The position numbers were made by a program, and so were the translations under genes. From Solen grandis (taxonomy: Eukaryota; Mollusca; Bivalvia; Adapedonta; Solenidae): 64,000 nt of DNA. This document shows positions 10,501 through 23,880 of this stretch, one piece after another. The notes under the pieces are model-generated. The model made no database searches, was not told the origin of the DNA, and saw nothing but the letters and a program-made list of their open reading frames with translations. The stretch is from positions 18,483,214 to 18,547,213 of the forward strand of contig CM037778.1 in assembly GCA_021229015.1 (NCBI GenBank), read 5' to 3'. Positions within the stretch are counted from its first letter, which is position 1. Each line of letters opens with the position of its first letter.

Positions 10501-13500
10501 TATTATTCTTTTTTTCCAACCTTTTCATGTTGTTATTTCATTAAGTTGCTGAAGGTCTAGGACAAAGAAATTCTATCAACAGACACCTGAAGCAAAGGCA
10601 TTTTGGAATATGTTATTTTTATCTTCACATGACGTCACATGACGTCAGAACAAAAAATAGCTACCAAAGTTTGTACGCGCTGTACAGCCGTCATTTATGG
10701 ACGGATTGTCATGGAATTTTCACAGAAGTTATATATTAAGACCTCATTGTGCAGGATTATATAGGTTTGCCAAGATTCGAAAGAACAAAGGTTCTATGGC
10801 GAATCCAAGATTCGAACCAAGGACGTCAAATTTCAAATACGTATAAAATCGTTTCTAGATGAGATAGAAAGTTGATATTTGGCGAGATTATATGTCTGTG
10901 TTTCCTTTGAATTTTGTGAAGATGAACGTCATATGACGTCATATGACGTCATCAAGTTGTATAGAATTTCCGATTTCTTGATGTCAATTTACTCATGTTG
11001 CAAAGGTTCATAGACAATGAAAATTAAATGTCCTCTGTAGGTAATCATGAACATTTAGATTCAATGTTTAAAATTTTCATATGACGTCAAATGACGTCAG
11101 AACTAAAAATAGCTACCAAAGTTTGTACGCGCTGTACAGCCGTAATTTATGGACGGATTGGCATGGGATTTTCATAGAAGTTATATATTACGACCTCATT
11201 GTACAGGATTATATAGGTTTGCCAAGATTCGAAAGAACTAAGGTTCTATGGCGAATCCAAGATTCGAACCAAGGACGTCAACTTTCAAATCCATATAAAA
11301 ACATTTCTAGATGAGATAGAAAGTTGATATTTGGCGAGATTATACGTCTCTGTGTTTCCTTTGAATTTTGTGAAGATAAACGTCATATGACGTCATATGA
11401 CGTCATCAAGTTGTATAGAATTTCCGATTTCTTGATGTCAATTTTACTCATGTTGCAAAGCTTCATAGACAATGAAAATTAATGTCCTTTGTACATAATC
11501 ATGAACATTTAGATTCAATGTTTAAAATTTTCATATGACATCACATGACGTCAGAACTATAAATAACTACCAAAGTTTGTCCGCTCTGTATAGCCGTCAT
11601 TTATTGATAGATTGGCATGGAATCTTCACAGAAGTTATATATTACGACCTCATTGTGCAGGATTATATAGGTTTGCCAAGATTCGAAAGAACTAAGGTTC
11701 TTTGGCGAATCCAAGATTCGAACCAAGGACGTCACATTTTAAATACGTATAAAATCGTTTCTGGATGAGATAGAAATTTGATAAATTTGGCCAAAATTGT
11801 ATTAAGAAGCAGAAAGTAGAAATGAAATTTGGACAGAATATGTGTCCTATTGATTTCTTTCAGTTCTGAGAAGATTGACGTCGTATGACATAAAATGACG
11901 TCATGACGCGTTATCAAATTTTTTATCCAAAATATACGGTTTTTTAGCACTGGAAGACAAAGTTTATGACCGATTTGCATAAAATTTTAACTGAAGGTGC
12001 AACATAGCCTCTTATTGTCATCAGTCACTTCCGCTTCCGGAAAATAGCTAAGGTCAAGGTCACATGTCAATTATCGGTTTTTTCTTCGGCCTTAAATATC
12101 TCAAAAACGAAAAATATTTTATCGAGACACTATGCGTATAATTTGTAGTGCTTTGAAATGCCTTTCTGACGATATATAGTTTTTGAAGATCGGGGTTGAA
12201 TCAGTTGAGTTATTGCAGAAAAACAAAAATGCTGCAACCCTAAGCGCACTTAACTACTTATATCTCGATAATTATTGATTTTTGTTAATAAGAGTATGAA
12301 TATAATTTGTAGATCAATGCCCGGACGTTCTTTTGGTGTTTAAATTATAAAGATTGACCTAATATTCATTAAGTCATAAGGAAAAACAAAACGATATGAA
12401 CATATTTATCCCCGATTTTTGCCGTATGCTCAAGGTTTAAACGCCCGTAGCTACAAAGTGTTTAAAGATACATACAATTATGAAGCGAGGGAATTGTGGG
12501 AAATGAAGAGACCTTTCTAACGGTACCTAGCTTTTTAAAATTGGACTTAATATAAGGAAGTTACATGAAAACTAAGAATGCAGTAAAACCGTTCTTTCAT
12601 GCACTCCCGCAGTAAGTCCCGATCACTTGATTCTTTTTTTTTCGAAGAAACTAATGATTTTTTTAAAAATAACATGATATGCAGATTTTAATGATCGGAC
12701 AATAAATTATAAAGTTATTTGTCGAAAGGCAATAATAGACATGAACATCTTTTTGCCGATTTTTGCCGTTTTCTTTAAAAATAACTTTCTATATCTCAGA
12801 GCCCGTAATAAAAAAAGTTGAAACATGAAACACGTGAAATGTTGGAAATTTAAAGGCCTTTCTAATGGTACCTTGCGTTTGAAAATTGGACATCGGATAT
12901 CCTATAAGGAAGTTAGATGAGAAATAAGAATCCATTTAAACCGTTCTTTCATGCATTTCTGCAGTTAGTCCCTATCATTTGATTGTTTTTTTCTAAGAAA
13001 CTATTAATTTTTGAAAATAACATAAAGAACAGTATTATTAGCGTGATGCAATGCGGTTCTAATGGTATGCAGATTTTAATGATCGGACCATTAATTATAG
13101 TTATTTGTCGAAGGGCAATAATAGACATGAACATCGTTTTGCCGATTTTTTTGCCGTTTCTTTGAAAAATAACTTTCTATATCTTAGAGCACGTAACAGA
13201 AAAGTTGAAATATGAAACACGTGAAATGTTGGAAATATAAAGGCCTTTCTTTTTAGCTCACCTGAGCACTTCTGCTCGTGTGAGCTTTTCTGGTCGCCTT
13301 TTGTCCGTCGTGCGTCGTCAGTCGTCCGTCGTCAACAATTGCTTGTGAACACTCTAGAGGCCACAGTTTTAACCCAATCTTCATGAAACTTGGTCAGGAT
13401 GTTTGTCTATATGATATCTCGGATGAGTTCGAAATTGGGTCATGTTGGGTCAAAAAATAGGTTACTAGGTCAAATCTTAGAAAAACATTGTGAACACTCT

Positions 13501-13536
13501 AGAGGCCACAGCTTTGGCCCAATCTTCATGAAACTT

Positions 13537-13776
13537 TTTTTTTTTTTTTTTTTTTTTAACCACTTTATTTTCCTCGTCATAGAAGCAAAAGGGTCGAGGC
13601 CATCCCCGTTGCTCCGTACAATATAACTGCATATAACTATGTTCATGTAAACATACATGTAAATTACATCATACCAAATGCAATATTTATTTTTTAACTT
13701 TGAATCAATTATTAACAAAGTGGTAGTTTAAATTATATAATAGAAGTAATACAAACATAAGATAAAGAAGAAGACG

Positions 13777-13807
<31 letters not shown>

Positions 13808-15650
13808 AAGTTGCCTTTCCTACATAGAATTATAAAGCAATAAAAATCTATATTGGTATACTTATTTAAGTCCATACAACATAAGTAAAGTAAAGCATCC
13901 GTACCTTATTATGTCCGTGTTGAAAATACTGTTTAAGATTTAAACATTATCTAAGGTGTTGCTAAGAAGTTGTTTCCATTGGGAATCAAAGCGGTTCCTA
14001 TCCTCTAATTTTAATGTGTTGGCGTATATTGTGAATTGTTGTGTAATATAAGCTACAGCTAAATCATATGATGGTTTAAGTTTTATAACCCTACTGTGAT
14101 ATAAGAATTTTTTAGTAAATAATATTAAAAGATTTTCCACCATACATGTATCGTTTAATACACCAAATAAGAAATCTACTTTTCCTATATTTGCTATTTT
14201 TGGATTTACTTGTTTTACTGTGATCTTTTTTATAATACTCTGGCTAACGTGACACTCCCATAGTAGGTGAACAATAGTTTCTTTATCAGTTCTACAAAAA
14301 GAACATCTATTACTATCTAATATTTTCATTTTGTTAAGAAGGTCGTTTGTTCCAAGGATTCTGTGATTAATCCTATACTGAAACCATTGTAAGTTTGAAG
14401 AAATCGCATTCACAAAAGGATGTAAATAGATTTTTCCCAATCACTTTTTGTTAGCTTTATTTTTAATTCATTTTCCCATTTTGTTTGACTTGTTGGAACA
14501 TCCGAATTGATATTAAGACTGTTATATATTGTTTTAGCACCAGATGCGCATGTAATAATTACTTTCATTAATGGTGGTAATATTGGTTTATATTGTTGTA
14601 TTGAAAGTTTTTCTTGCGAAATATTACTTCTTTTAAGAAAAAGTTTTGTTGCTCTTACTAATCCCTGGTAATGTAGGAAGTTAATTTTAATTCTATAAGT
14701 AGCAGAAAGTGATTCCATAGATAAGAAATCACCATTACTATCCACTATATCACCTATATTCAAAATCCCTGCATTAAACCACTGTTTAAAAAATATGCTT
14801 TTTGAATCAATTGTGATATGCTCGTTGTAAAAGATAGGATAGTTTAAAATTTCAGATTGAATATACTTATGATTTGTACACATATCAATATAAGCTGCAA
14901 TAGTGTCTTTCCAAAATTTGTTTTTTAAACTTGAATGTAATGTTATAGCATAATCTTTGCCCAATGTTAAGAGTTTATAAAAATCCCTAAAAGCTACATT
15001 TTGCCATTTAAAAAATTTTTTACCATTTTAAACCATTCATATTTAACCACAATATTAGATTTAATTTTGTTAACACCATTCCATACAAATTCAAAAAGTA
15101 AACCATTGAGACGTGTAATAAATTGGAGAGATGGATTTGGTAAGGACATAAACAAGTGGTTAAAAAGAGTAATAATAAGGGTTTTCACAACAGTAATTCT
15201 ACCTATGGGAGTGAGAATTCTTCTCTTCCAATGTGATAAAACTGAGATCATTTTTTCTAATTTTGGGTTATAATTCATATCAATTAACTTGTCTAGATCT
15301 ACATGAAAGAGTATTCCTAGCATATCAAAGTGTTGTTGATTCCAGTTAAGTTTCCATTTTGTCTTAATACTGTCAGAACTATATTTCTTTTTGCCTATCC
15401 ATACTATCTTAGTTTTATCAAAGTTTACTTTTAAACCAGACATTTTTGAAAAACAAGTAAGTGTACATAATGTATTGTTTAGTGACTCCTCTGAACCGTC
15501 TAGGATTATTGTTGTATCGTCAGCAAACTGAGATAATTTATGTTCTACATCATTAATTTTAATGCCTTTTATCTTTTGTTGTTGTCTTATACTAAGGGAT
15601 AAGATTTCTGCACTTAAAATAAAGATATAACATGCCAGCGGATCCCCTTG
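13537..15650 (-). mobile_element. 5'-truncated non-LTR retrotransposon (LINE) with target-site duplication
   Basis: On the minus strand the element runs from 15650 down to a poly(A) tail, seen as poly(T) at 13537-13557. A perfect 8-bp duplication TGAAACTT flanks it at 13529-13536 and 15651-15658. The 5' truncation falls exactly at the reverse transcriptase motif QGDPL, as expected from incomplete target-primed reverse transcription. It sits inside a family 4 element, so it is younger than that insertion. Confidence 0.9.
13940..15650 (-). pseudogene. LINE reverse transcriptase remnant (palm to C-terminal zinc knuckle), frameshifted
   Basis: Three consecutive minus-strand frames encode the C-terminal half of a non-LTR reverse transcriptase. 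The first (15650-14994) has the palm motif QGDPL and the catalytic box FADDT, then the conserved stretch SGLKVNFDKTK. The second (14964-14410) is the connection region. The third (14440-13940) holds WFQYRINHRILGTN and a zinc-knuckle-like CSFC...H...C motif of the zf-RVT type, then a stop. Breaks near 14437 and 14975 separate the frames, so no active protein is made. The N-terminal endonuclease and first RT motifs are missing. The motif style suggests the L1/Tx1 group, but this is not certain. Confidence 0.85.
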
Positions 15651-16708
15651 TGAAACTTGGTCAGAATGATTGTCTACATGATATCTCAGATAAGTTCGAA
15701 ATTGGGTCATGTGGGGTCAAAAACTAGGTCGCCAGGTCAAATCTTAGAAAAACCTTGTGAACAGTCTACAGGCCACAGTTTTGGCCAAATCTTCATGAAA
15801 CTTGGTCAGGATATTTCTCTACATGATATCTTGGATGAGTTTGAAATTGGGTCATTGGGGTCAAAAACTAGGTCACCAACTCAAATCTTAGAAAAACTTT
15901 GAACATCTAAGGCCACAGTTTTAACCCAATCGTCATGAAAGTTGGAAAGGATGTTTGTCTATATGATATCTCGGATGAGTTCGAAATTGGGTCATGTGGG
16001 GTCAAAAACTAGGTCACCAGGTCAAATCTTTGAAAAACATTCTGAACACTCTAGAGGCCACAGTTTTAACCCAATCTTCATGAAAGTTGGTAAGGATGTT
16101 TGGCTACATGATATCTTGCATGAGTTTGAAAATTGGGTCACGTGGGATCAAAAACTAGGTCACCAGGTCAAATCTAAGAAAAACATTGTGAACTCTCTAG
16201 AGGCCACAGTTTTAGCCCAATCTTCAAAAGATTTGGTCAGGATGTTTGTCAAATTAATATATTGGATGATTAAAATGAGTCACATGAGAACAAAAACTAG
16301 GTCACCAGGTCAAATCTTAGAAAAATCTTGTGAATACTCTAGAGGCCTACATTTTTGTCCCAGTCTAAATTAAAATTGATATTAGGTCAGGAGTTATGCC
16401 CCTTTTAATATTGAAAAAAGCTAGATTTCACATTGTCATTGTCACTTTAAAATTAAAATTATAACTGAAAACAAAGAAACATATTCCCTTTTGAATGCAA
16501 TGACTTTAAAATTTAAATTATGTTATATGACATCACAGATTTCCTCTGCTATTTATTTATGTTTGCACTCTACAGCTATCAATTCGGGACGGATTTTCTT
16601 CAATTTTTGAAGATTGTGTATTTCAGAACACTCAATAAGTATGATCAGGTTTGACATGGTTTGCAGTGCAGAAAGCCCTTACTTTTGTCCAGAACAAAAG
16701 AAGTCTAG

Positions 16709-18328
16709 TTATTATTATTCTTTTTTTCCAACCTTTTCATGTTGTTATTTCATTAAGTTGCTGAAGGTCTAGGACAAAGAAATTCTATCAACAGACACCG
16801 GAAGTAATGGCATTTTGGAATATATTATTTTTATCTTCACATGACGTCACATGACGTCAGAACTAAAAATAGCTACCAAAGTTTGTACGCGCTGTACAGC
16901 CGTCATTTATGGACGGATTGTCATGGAATTTGCACAGGAGTTATATATTAAGACCTCATTGTGCAGGATTATATAGGTTTGCCAAGATTCGAAAGAACTA
17001 AGGTTCTATGGCGAATCCAAGATTCGAACCAAGGACGTCAAATTTCAAATCCATATAAAATCGATTCTAGATGAGATAGAAAGTTGATATTTGGCGAGAT
17101 TATATGTCTCTGTGTTTTCTTTGCATTTTGTAAAGATGAACGTCATATGACGTCATATGACGTCATCAAGTTGTATAGAATTTCCGATTTCTTGATGTCA
17201 ATTTAAAGGAAATTGAAATCCTTTTTTTGATAGGTCAGAACTAAAAATAGCTACCAAAGTTTGTACGCGCTGTACAGCCGTCATTTATGGACGGATTGGC
17301 ATGGAATTTTCACAGAAGTTATATATTACGATCTCATTGTGCAGGATTATATAGGTTTGCCAAGATTCGAAAAAGCAAAGGTTCTATGGCGAATCCAAGA
17401 TTCGAACCAAGGACGTCAAATTTCAAATACGTATAAAATCGTTTCTAGACGAGATAGAATGTTGATATTTGGCGAGATTATATATCTCTGTGTTTCCTTT
17501 GCATTTTGTAAAGATGAACGTCATATGACGTCATCAAGTTGTATAGAATTTCCGATTTCTTGATGTCAATTTTCCTCATGTTGCAAAGCTTCATAGACAA
17601 TGCAAATTAAATATCCTTTGTACATAATCAGGAACATTTAGATTCAATGTTTAAAATTTTCATATGACGTCACATGACGTCAGAACTATAAATAACTACC
17701 AAAGTTTTTCCGCTCTGTACAGCCGTCGTTTATTGTAGATTGGCATGGAATCTTCACAGAAGTTATATATTACGACCTCATTGTGCAGGATTATATAGGT
17801 TTGACAAGATTCGAAAGAACTTAGGTTCTTTGGCGAATCCAAGATTCGAACCAAGGACGTCAAATTTTAAATACGTATAAAATCGTTTCTAGATGAGATA
17901 GAAATTTGATATTTAGCGAGCTTATACGTCTCTGTGTTTCCCTTGCATTTTCTAAAGATGAGCGTCATATGACGTCATCAAATTGTAGACAATTTCCGAT
18001 TCCTGAATGTCAATTTACTCATGTTGCAAAGGTTCATAGACAATGAAAATTTAATGTCCTATGTAGGTAATCATGAACATTAAGATTTAATGAGTAAAAT
18101 TTTCATATGACGTCACATGACATCAAAACTTAAAAAAGCTACCAAAGTTCATACGCGCTGTACAGCCGTCATTTATGGACGGATTGGCCTGGAATTTTCA
18201 CAGAAGTTATATATTACGACGTCATTGTGCAGGATTATATAGGTTTGCCAAAATTCGAAAAACACCAGGTTTGTCATGGTTTGCAGTGCAGAAAGCCCTA
18301 TCTTTTGTTCAAAACAAAAGAAGTCTAG
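16709..18328 (+). mobile_element. Family 2 Helentron-like element body with subtype b units and a tail
   Basis: (ATT)n and a CTTTTTTTCCAACC start are followed by four subtype b units (near 16890, 17265, 17710 and 18155) and the tail: GCAGAAAGCCC, the hairpin CTTTTGTTCAAAACAAAAG and AAGTCTAG, ending at 18328. It has no head at its left edge. Its head is most simply the one at 10388, separated from its body when the element of 10441-16708 inserted into its microsatellite. The second unit is joined after a short deletion near 17220. Confidence 0.75.
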
Positions 18329-19824
18329 TTATTATTATTATTATTCTTTTCTTCTTCCTAACTAAACGCTTATTTTTATATGTTGCAATAGTCCTAGGAC
18401 GATGAAATTTTTATGGCTTATTAGTCACGTGAGGAAATTTTGATTTCAATGATTTTCAGCACCCTATGACGTCACATGACGTCACAGCTAAAAATAGTGA
18501 AAAATGGTGTTCGCGCTCTACAGCCGTCATTTATGGTCGGATTTTCTTCAAATTTTCACAGATGGTACATCTTGAATCAAAGGTGTGCATATCCTGTCAG
18601 CTAACCGAAATTCCGAAAGACCGAAGTTCTGTGGCTGAAATAAGATTCGAACATAGGACCGAAAATTTCATTTTAGGATTAAAGAGCTTCAGGATGAGAT
18701 AGAAAGTTGAAACTTACACAGTTTGCAGTTCTGCAGAATTTCTACATTTTTTTTATTCCTGACGTCATATGACGTCATGTGACGTCATTAGCATACTTCT
18801 TAATTTTCATTTTAGGGCAATGATTTCGACATGATGCCAGTTGTTCAGAATAATGAAAATTTCAGAGTTATGAAAGCAAAGTATTTGCTTTTGAACAAAA
18901 GCATCTTCAGCACCCTATGACGTCACATGACGTCACAGCAAAAAATAGTGAAAAATGTTGTTCGCGCTCTACAGCCGTCATTTATGGTCAGATTTTCTTC
19001 AAATTTTCACAGATGGTACCTTTTGAAATTCAGGTGTGCATATCCGGTCAGCTAACCAAACTTCCAAAAGACTGAAGTTCTGTGGCTGAAAAAGGTTCGA
19101 ACATAGGACCGAAAATTTCATTTTAGGATTAAAGAGTTTGAGGATGAGATAGAAGGTTGAACCTTACACAGTTTGCAGTTCTGCAGAATTTCTATATATA
19201 TCTTGAGTTTTGACGTCATATGACGTTTTGTGACGTCATAAGCATACTTCTTAATTTTCATTTTAGGTCAATGATTTTGACATGATGCCAGTTGTTCAGA
19301 ATAACGAAAATTTCAGAGTTATGATAGTAAAGTATGCCCTTTTGAACAAAAGCATCTTTAGCACACTATGACGTCATGTGACGTCAGAGCTAAAAATAGT
19401 TAAAAATGGTGTTCACGCTCTACAGCCGCCATTTATGGTCGGATTTTCTTCAAATTTTCACAGATGGTACATCTTGAAAGTTAAGTGTGCATATCCTGTC
19501 AGCTAACCGAAATTCCGAAAGACCGAAGTTCTGTGGCTGAAATAAGATTCGAACATTGGATCGAAAATTTCATTTTAGGATTAGAGAGCTTCAAGATGAG
19601 ATAGAAAGTTGAAACTTAAACAGTTTGCAGTTCTGCAGAATTTCTACATATGTTTAGAGTTATGACGTCATATGACGTCATGTGACGTCACAGACAATTT
19701 TTGTTCAGCATGAACATGAAATACTACCAGAGGTGAGTCATTACATGAAACTTCTATCTCCTGCTTTTTGCATTAACACAGCTTGCAGAAAGTCCTATCA
19801 TTCGTTTTCACGAATGACATCTAG
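18329..19824 (+). mobile_element. Family 1 Helentron-like element body, three subtype a units and a tail
   Basis: An (ATT)n tract and CTTTTCTTCTTCC start are followed by three subtype a units (from 18466, about 18918 and 19370). The tail has GCAGAAAGTCCTA, the hairpin CATTCGTTTTCACGAATG and ACATCTAG ending at 19824. Its head is inferred to be the family 1 head at 10335. The first unit is nearly identical to the one at 2391. Confidence 0.75.
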
Positions 19825-20468
19825 TTATTATTATTATTATTATTTTCTTCTTCCTAACTAAACGTTTATTTTAATATGTTGCAATAGTCCTAGGACAATG
19901 AAATTTTTATGGGTTATTAGGCACGTGAGGAAATTTTGATTTCAATTATTGTCAGCACCCTATGACGTCACATGACGTCACAGCTAAAAACAGTGAAAAA
20001 TGGTGTTCGCGCTCTACTGCTGCCATTTATGATCAGATTTTCTTCAAATTTTTACAGATGGTACATCTTGAAACTAAGGTGTGAATATTTTGTCAGCTAA
20101 CCATAATTCCGAAAAACCGAAGTATTGTGGCTAAAGTAAGATTCGAACATAGGACCAAAAATTTCATTTTAGGGTTAAAGAATTTCGGAATGAGATAGAA
20201 AGTTGAAACTTACACAGTTTGTAGTTCTGCATAATTTCTTAATATATTTTGAATGGTGACGTCATATGACGTCATAAACATACTACTACTACTTTTTTTT
20301 TTCTTCGTAACTAAAGGCTTATTTTTCGCGGAATATAATGTCAGTTGTTCAGCATGAACATGAAATACTACCAGAGGTGAGTCATTACATGAAACTTCTA
20401 TCTCCTGCTTTTTGCATTAACGCAGGTTGCAGAAAGTCCTATCATTCGTTTAGACGAATGACATCTAG
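19825..20468 (+). mobile_element. Short family 1 element, single subtype a unit and a tail
   Basis: (ATT)n, one diverged subtype a unit (from about 19962), a junction near 20285 to a second start-like sequence (ttcttcgtaactaaaggc), then the family 1 tail. The tail hairpin stem is CATTCGT/ACGAATG with loop TTAG, and CTAG ends at 20468. The abrupt join suggests an internal deletion. Confidence 0.7.
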
Positions 20469-22680
20469 TTATTATTATTATTCTTTTCTTCCTCAAGGAT
20501 TTTCATATGTTGCTATCGTCCTAGGAGAATGAAATTTCGATGGCATATTATTCATATGCGTAATTAAAAAATTCTATAATTTTCAAATGCCTATGACGTC
20601 ATTATGACGTCACACTTGGCAATTGCTACAAAAGTTTGTACGCGGTCCAGAGCGATAATTAATAAACCGATTTTTATCAAATTTTCACAGAATGTGTATA
20701 TTAAGTTTTAGTTGTGCATCTCGGTGTCCGTTTTTCAAAATTCGAAAAGCACAAGGTTCTATGGCGAATGCAAGATTCAAACCAAGGACGTCAAATTGAT
20801 AAATGCTCATAAAATCGTCCCTAAATGAGACAGAAGGTTGATATTTTGTCAGTATATAGATCTCCGATAGATTCAAATATTCTGTGAAATTGGACGTCTT
20901 GTGACGTCATATGACGTCATCAAATTTCTAATATTTAAACACATATTTATATATGTTAATATGGTCCAAGGACAATGAAATTTTGGTGTCATATTCTTAA
21001 ATGTTTTTTGATTTCTATGATTTCCAGATCTCTATGACGTCATATGACGTCTACTTGAAATAAGCTACAAAAGTTTGTACGCGGTCCAGAGCCATTATTA
21101 ATGAACCGATTTTCATCAAATTTTCACAGAATGTGTATATTAAGTTCTAGTTGTGCATGCCGGTGTCCGTTTTTCGAAATTCGAAAAGTCCAAGGTTCTA
21201 TAGCGATTCCAAGATTCGAACTAAGGTCGTAAATTTTCAAATTCTTATAAAATCGGTCCTATTTGAGATAGAAAGATGATATTGGGTCAGTATATAGGTC
21301 TCTGGGAGTCTTAAATATTTTGTGAAAATAAATGTCATATGACGTCACGTGACGTCGTTATATGATAATGAATTTCTAATATTAACAAGAGTATTTCTAT
21401 ATGTTGAAATTTTCGAAGGGCAATTAAAATTTAATGCCTCATGCTTACGATGCTGAAATTTCGATTTCAATGATTTTCAGAAGCCTATGACGTCACATTT
21501 GAAATTGACTAAGAAAGTTTGTACACGGTCCAGAGCCATTATTAATGGGCCGATTTTCATCAAATTTTCACAGAATGTGTATATTAAGTTTTAGTTGTGC
21601 ATCTCGGTGTCCGTTTTTCAAAATTCGAAAAGCACAAGGTTCTATGGCGAATGCAAGATTCAAACCAAGGACGTCAAATTGACAAATGCTCATAAAATCG
21701 TCCCTAAATGAGACAGAAGGTTGATATTTTGTCAGTATATAGATCTCCGATAGATTTAAATATTTTGTGAAAATGGACGTCTTGTGACGTCATATGACGT
21801 CATCAAATTTCTAATTTTTAAACACATAATTATATATGTTAATATGGTCCAAGGACAATGAAATTTTGACGTCATATTCCCCAAGAAATGTTGTTTTGAT
21901 TTCTATGATTTTCATATCTCTCTGACGTCATATGACGTCACACTTGAAATAAGCTACAAAAGTTTGTACGCGGTCCAGAGCCATTATTAATGAACCGATT
22001 TCCATCAAATTTTCACAGAATGTGTATATTAAGTTTTAGTTGTGCATGCCGGTGTCCGTTTTTCGAAATTCGAAAAGTCCAAGGTTCTATAGCGATTCCA
22101 AGATTCGAACCAAGGTCGTAAATTTTCAAATTCTTATAAAATCGGTCCTATTTGAGATAGAAAAGTGATATTGGGTCAGTTTATAGGTCTCTGGGAGTCT
22201 TAAACATTTTGTGAAAATAAATGTCATATGACGTCACGTGACGTCATTATATGATAATGAATTTCTAATTCTAACAAGATTATTTCTATATATTGAAATT
22301 TTCGAAGGGGAATGAAAATTTAATGCCGCATGCTTCAGATGCTGAAATTTTGATTTCAATGATTTTCAGAAGCCTATGACGTCATATGACGTCACACTTG
22401 AAATTGACTACAAAAGTTTGTACACGGTCCAGAGCCATTATTTATGTGCCGATTTTCATCAAATTTTCACAGAATGTGTATATTACGTTCTTATTGTGTA
22501 TACCGGTGTCCGTTTTTCAAAATTCGAAAAGTCCAAGCATATATGGCGGATCCAAGATTCGAACCAATGACGTCAATATTTAAATGCTTATAAAAACTGT
22601 CCTATTTGAGATAAAATTAAATTTTGGTTAGTAGGTCCTGGGTGTTTAAAATTATGTGAAAATAAATTTGAGTCACTGAC
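20469..22680 (+). mobile_element. Subtype d unit array (five ~445-bp units)
   Basis: After (ATT)n and CTTTTCTTCCTCAAGG, units with core CGGTCCAGAGC lie near 20645, 21085, 21530, 21975 and 22425. The first closely matches the unit at 8640-9060, with long identical runs. The array ends at TGACGTCATTTGTTTATTATT, resembling the right end of a head. The 5' inverted arm and a tail are not visible. Confidence 0.7.
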
Positions 22681-23880
22681 GTCATTTGTTTATTATTATT
22701 ATTCTTTTCTTCTTCCTAACTAAACGCTTATTTTAATATGTTGCAATAGTCCTAGGACGATGAAATTTTTATGGGTTATTAGGCACGTGAGGAAATTTTG
22801 ATTTCACCCCTACTGCATATATGTAGCCATATCTCAATAAATATCGATTTTTGTAAATATATGTATGAATAAGAATTATAGTAATACATTTCCAAATTTT
22901 TTATTAAAATTGGTTTACGCAATACAAAGTTATAAGCAAAAACACTAAATGAAATGAAGCTAATTTTGCTGATAATATGCTGTTTTCTTGAGGTTTAACA
23001 GTCAATATCTCAGAAACGACTGAAGATAAGTTTATACATTATGCGTATAAAATGTAGCATGTTTTAAGAGCTTTCTAACGGTACCAATTATTGTATAAAT
23101 ATTTATTTTGACTTTAAGTAAAATTTTAAAAAAAAAATAATATATATATATATATATATCAAATTGCAATTGATGGGCTATATCTTGATTTTTTTTTTTT
23201 GATTTTTTTTTTTTTTTTTTGTCGAATGTTGACTGTTTCCAATATAAGCATTGAAGTTAATACATGTACAACGGCACAAGACAAAAATCCGTATTTGCAA
23301 CACTATGTAGCTAGCGAGCAGTTTGCAAGCCTTGAAAAATTCACACGCAGCCCCACATTTTAGACCATCTAAAAACTGCATTGTTATGCTAACGATATTC
23401 ATATTGCATCAGTTTGTAGGCTGGGATGTTACCTTTCAAAATATCACCATAGTTCGAAATTCCAGGAATTTATGGCAAAACTACGGAAGCCCAAACACGC
23501 CAAAATCGCTAAATATGTTTAACTACGTTACAGGTGTCGAAAGGATATAGCACTATACAAATATTCAATACTTCTTCCTACTGAGGCTAAAAAAAAAACA
23601 AGGTTACAACTGAGCTGGAGTGATGAAATTCTATGTATGATGAAAGTTAGAAACTTACATTTGAACACTGTTTCATTTTTCTTCCATGTCATATGACATA
23701 GTATAAATTTTGTATGTAACTACATGTGTAAGATATGGGCGGACTTTTATTAAAATTCACAGAATGTGTTCTATTTGTGCTATTTTATATAGAAATAGAG
23801 GAGATAGAAAGTTGCAATTTGGACAGATTATCTATTATGTCATCTTCTATATATACTATATAAAGCAGATGTTGCAGAAA
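22681..23880. mobile_element. Fragmentary element remnants with (TA)n and poly(T) tracts
   Basis: A subtype a element start (22700-22805) breaks off into CRE-poor module sequence (to about 23120), then a (TA)n tract near 23141-23158 and T-rich tracts near 23190-23220. The stretch 23220-23600 resembles nothing else here and has no supported gene. A partial unit and the stub GCAGAAAGTCCTATTTTTATT close the interval near 23880. Confidence 0.4.

Larger units (their letters stand above)
13252..16436 (+). mobile_element. Family 4 Helentron-like element, 3' end missing, interrupted by a LINE
   Basis: It opens with TTTAGCTCACCTGAGCAC, then a GTCCGTCGT-rich stretch, then ~150-bp units (cttggtcaggatgtttgtct, ggtcaaaaactaggtcaccaggtcaaatc) at 13330-13536 and 15651-16380. 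The usual tail (CTCAGGTGAGC, hairpin, CTTG) is absent, so the right edge is approximate. The sister copy at 29118-29150 reads straight through the same flank (ggcctttctttttt) with no insertion, confirming the left boundary. Confidence 0.7.
10441..16708 (+). mobile_element. Family 2 Helentron-like element, head to tail, carrying nested insertions
   Basis: It starts with the third head at 10441, then (ATT)n and three subtype b units (core GCGCTGTACAGCC or close variants) near 10675, 11125 and 11575. The CRE-poor module follows (11900-13251), then a family 4 element with a LINE inside it (13252 to about 16436), and the family 2 tail. The tail has GCAGAAAGCCC, which pairs exactly with the family 2 head arm GGGCTTTCTGC, then the hairpin CTTTTGTCCAGAACAAAAG and AAGTCTAG closing at 16708, followed by TTATTATT. 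Confidence 0.75.

Noticed and set aside
15651..16373. Plus-strand open frames with repeated SKTRSPGQILEK text
   Set aside because: Translations of the ~150-bp internal units of the family 4 element; the periodicity is that of the DNA repeat.
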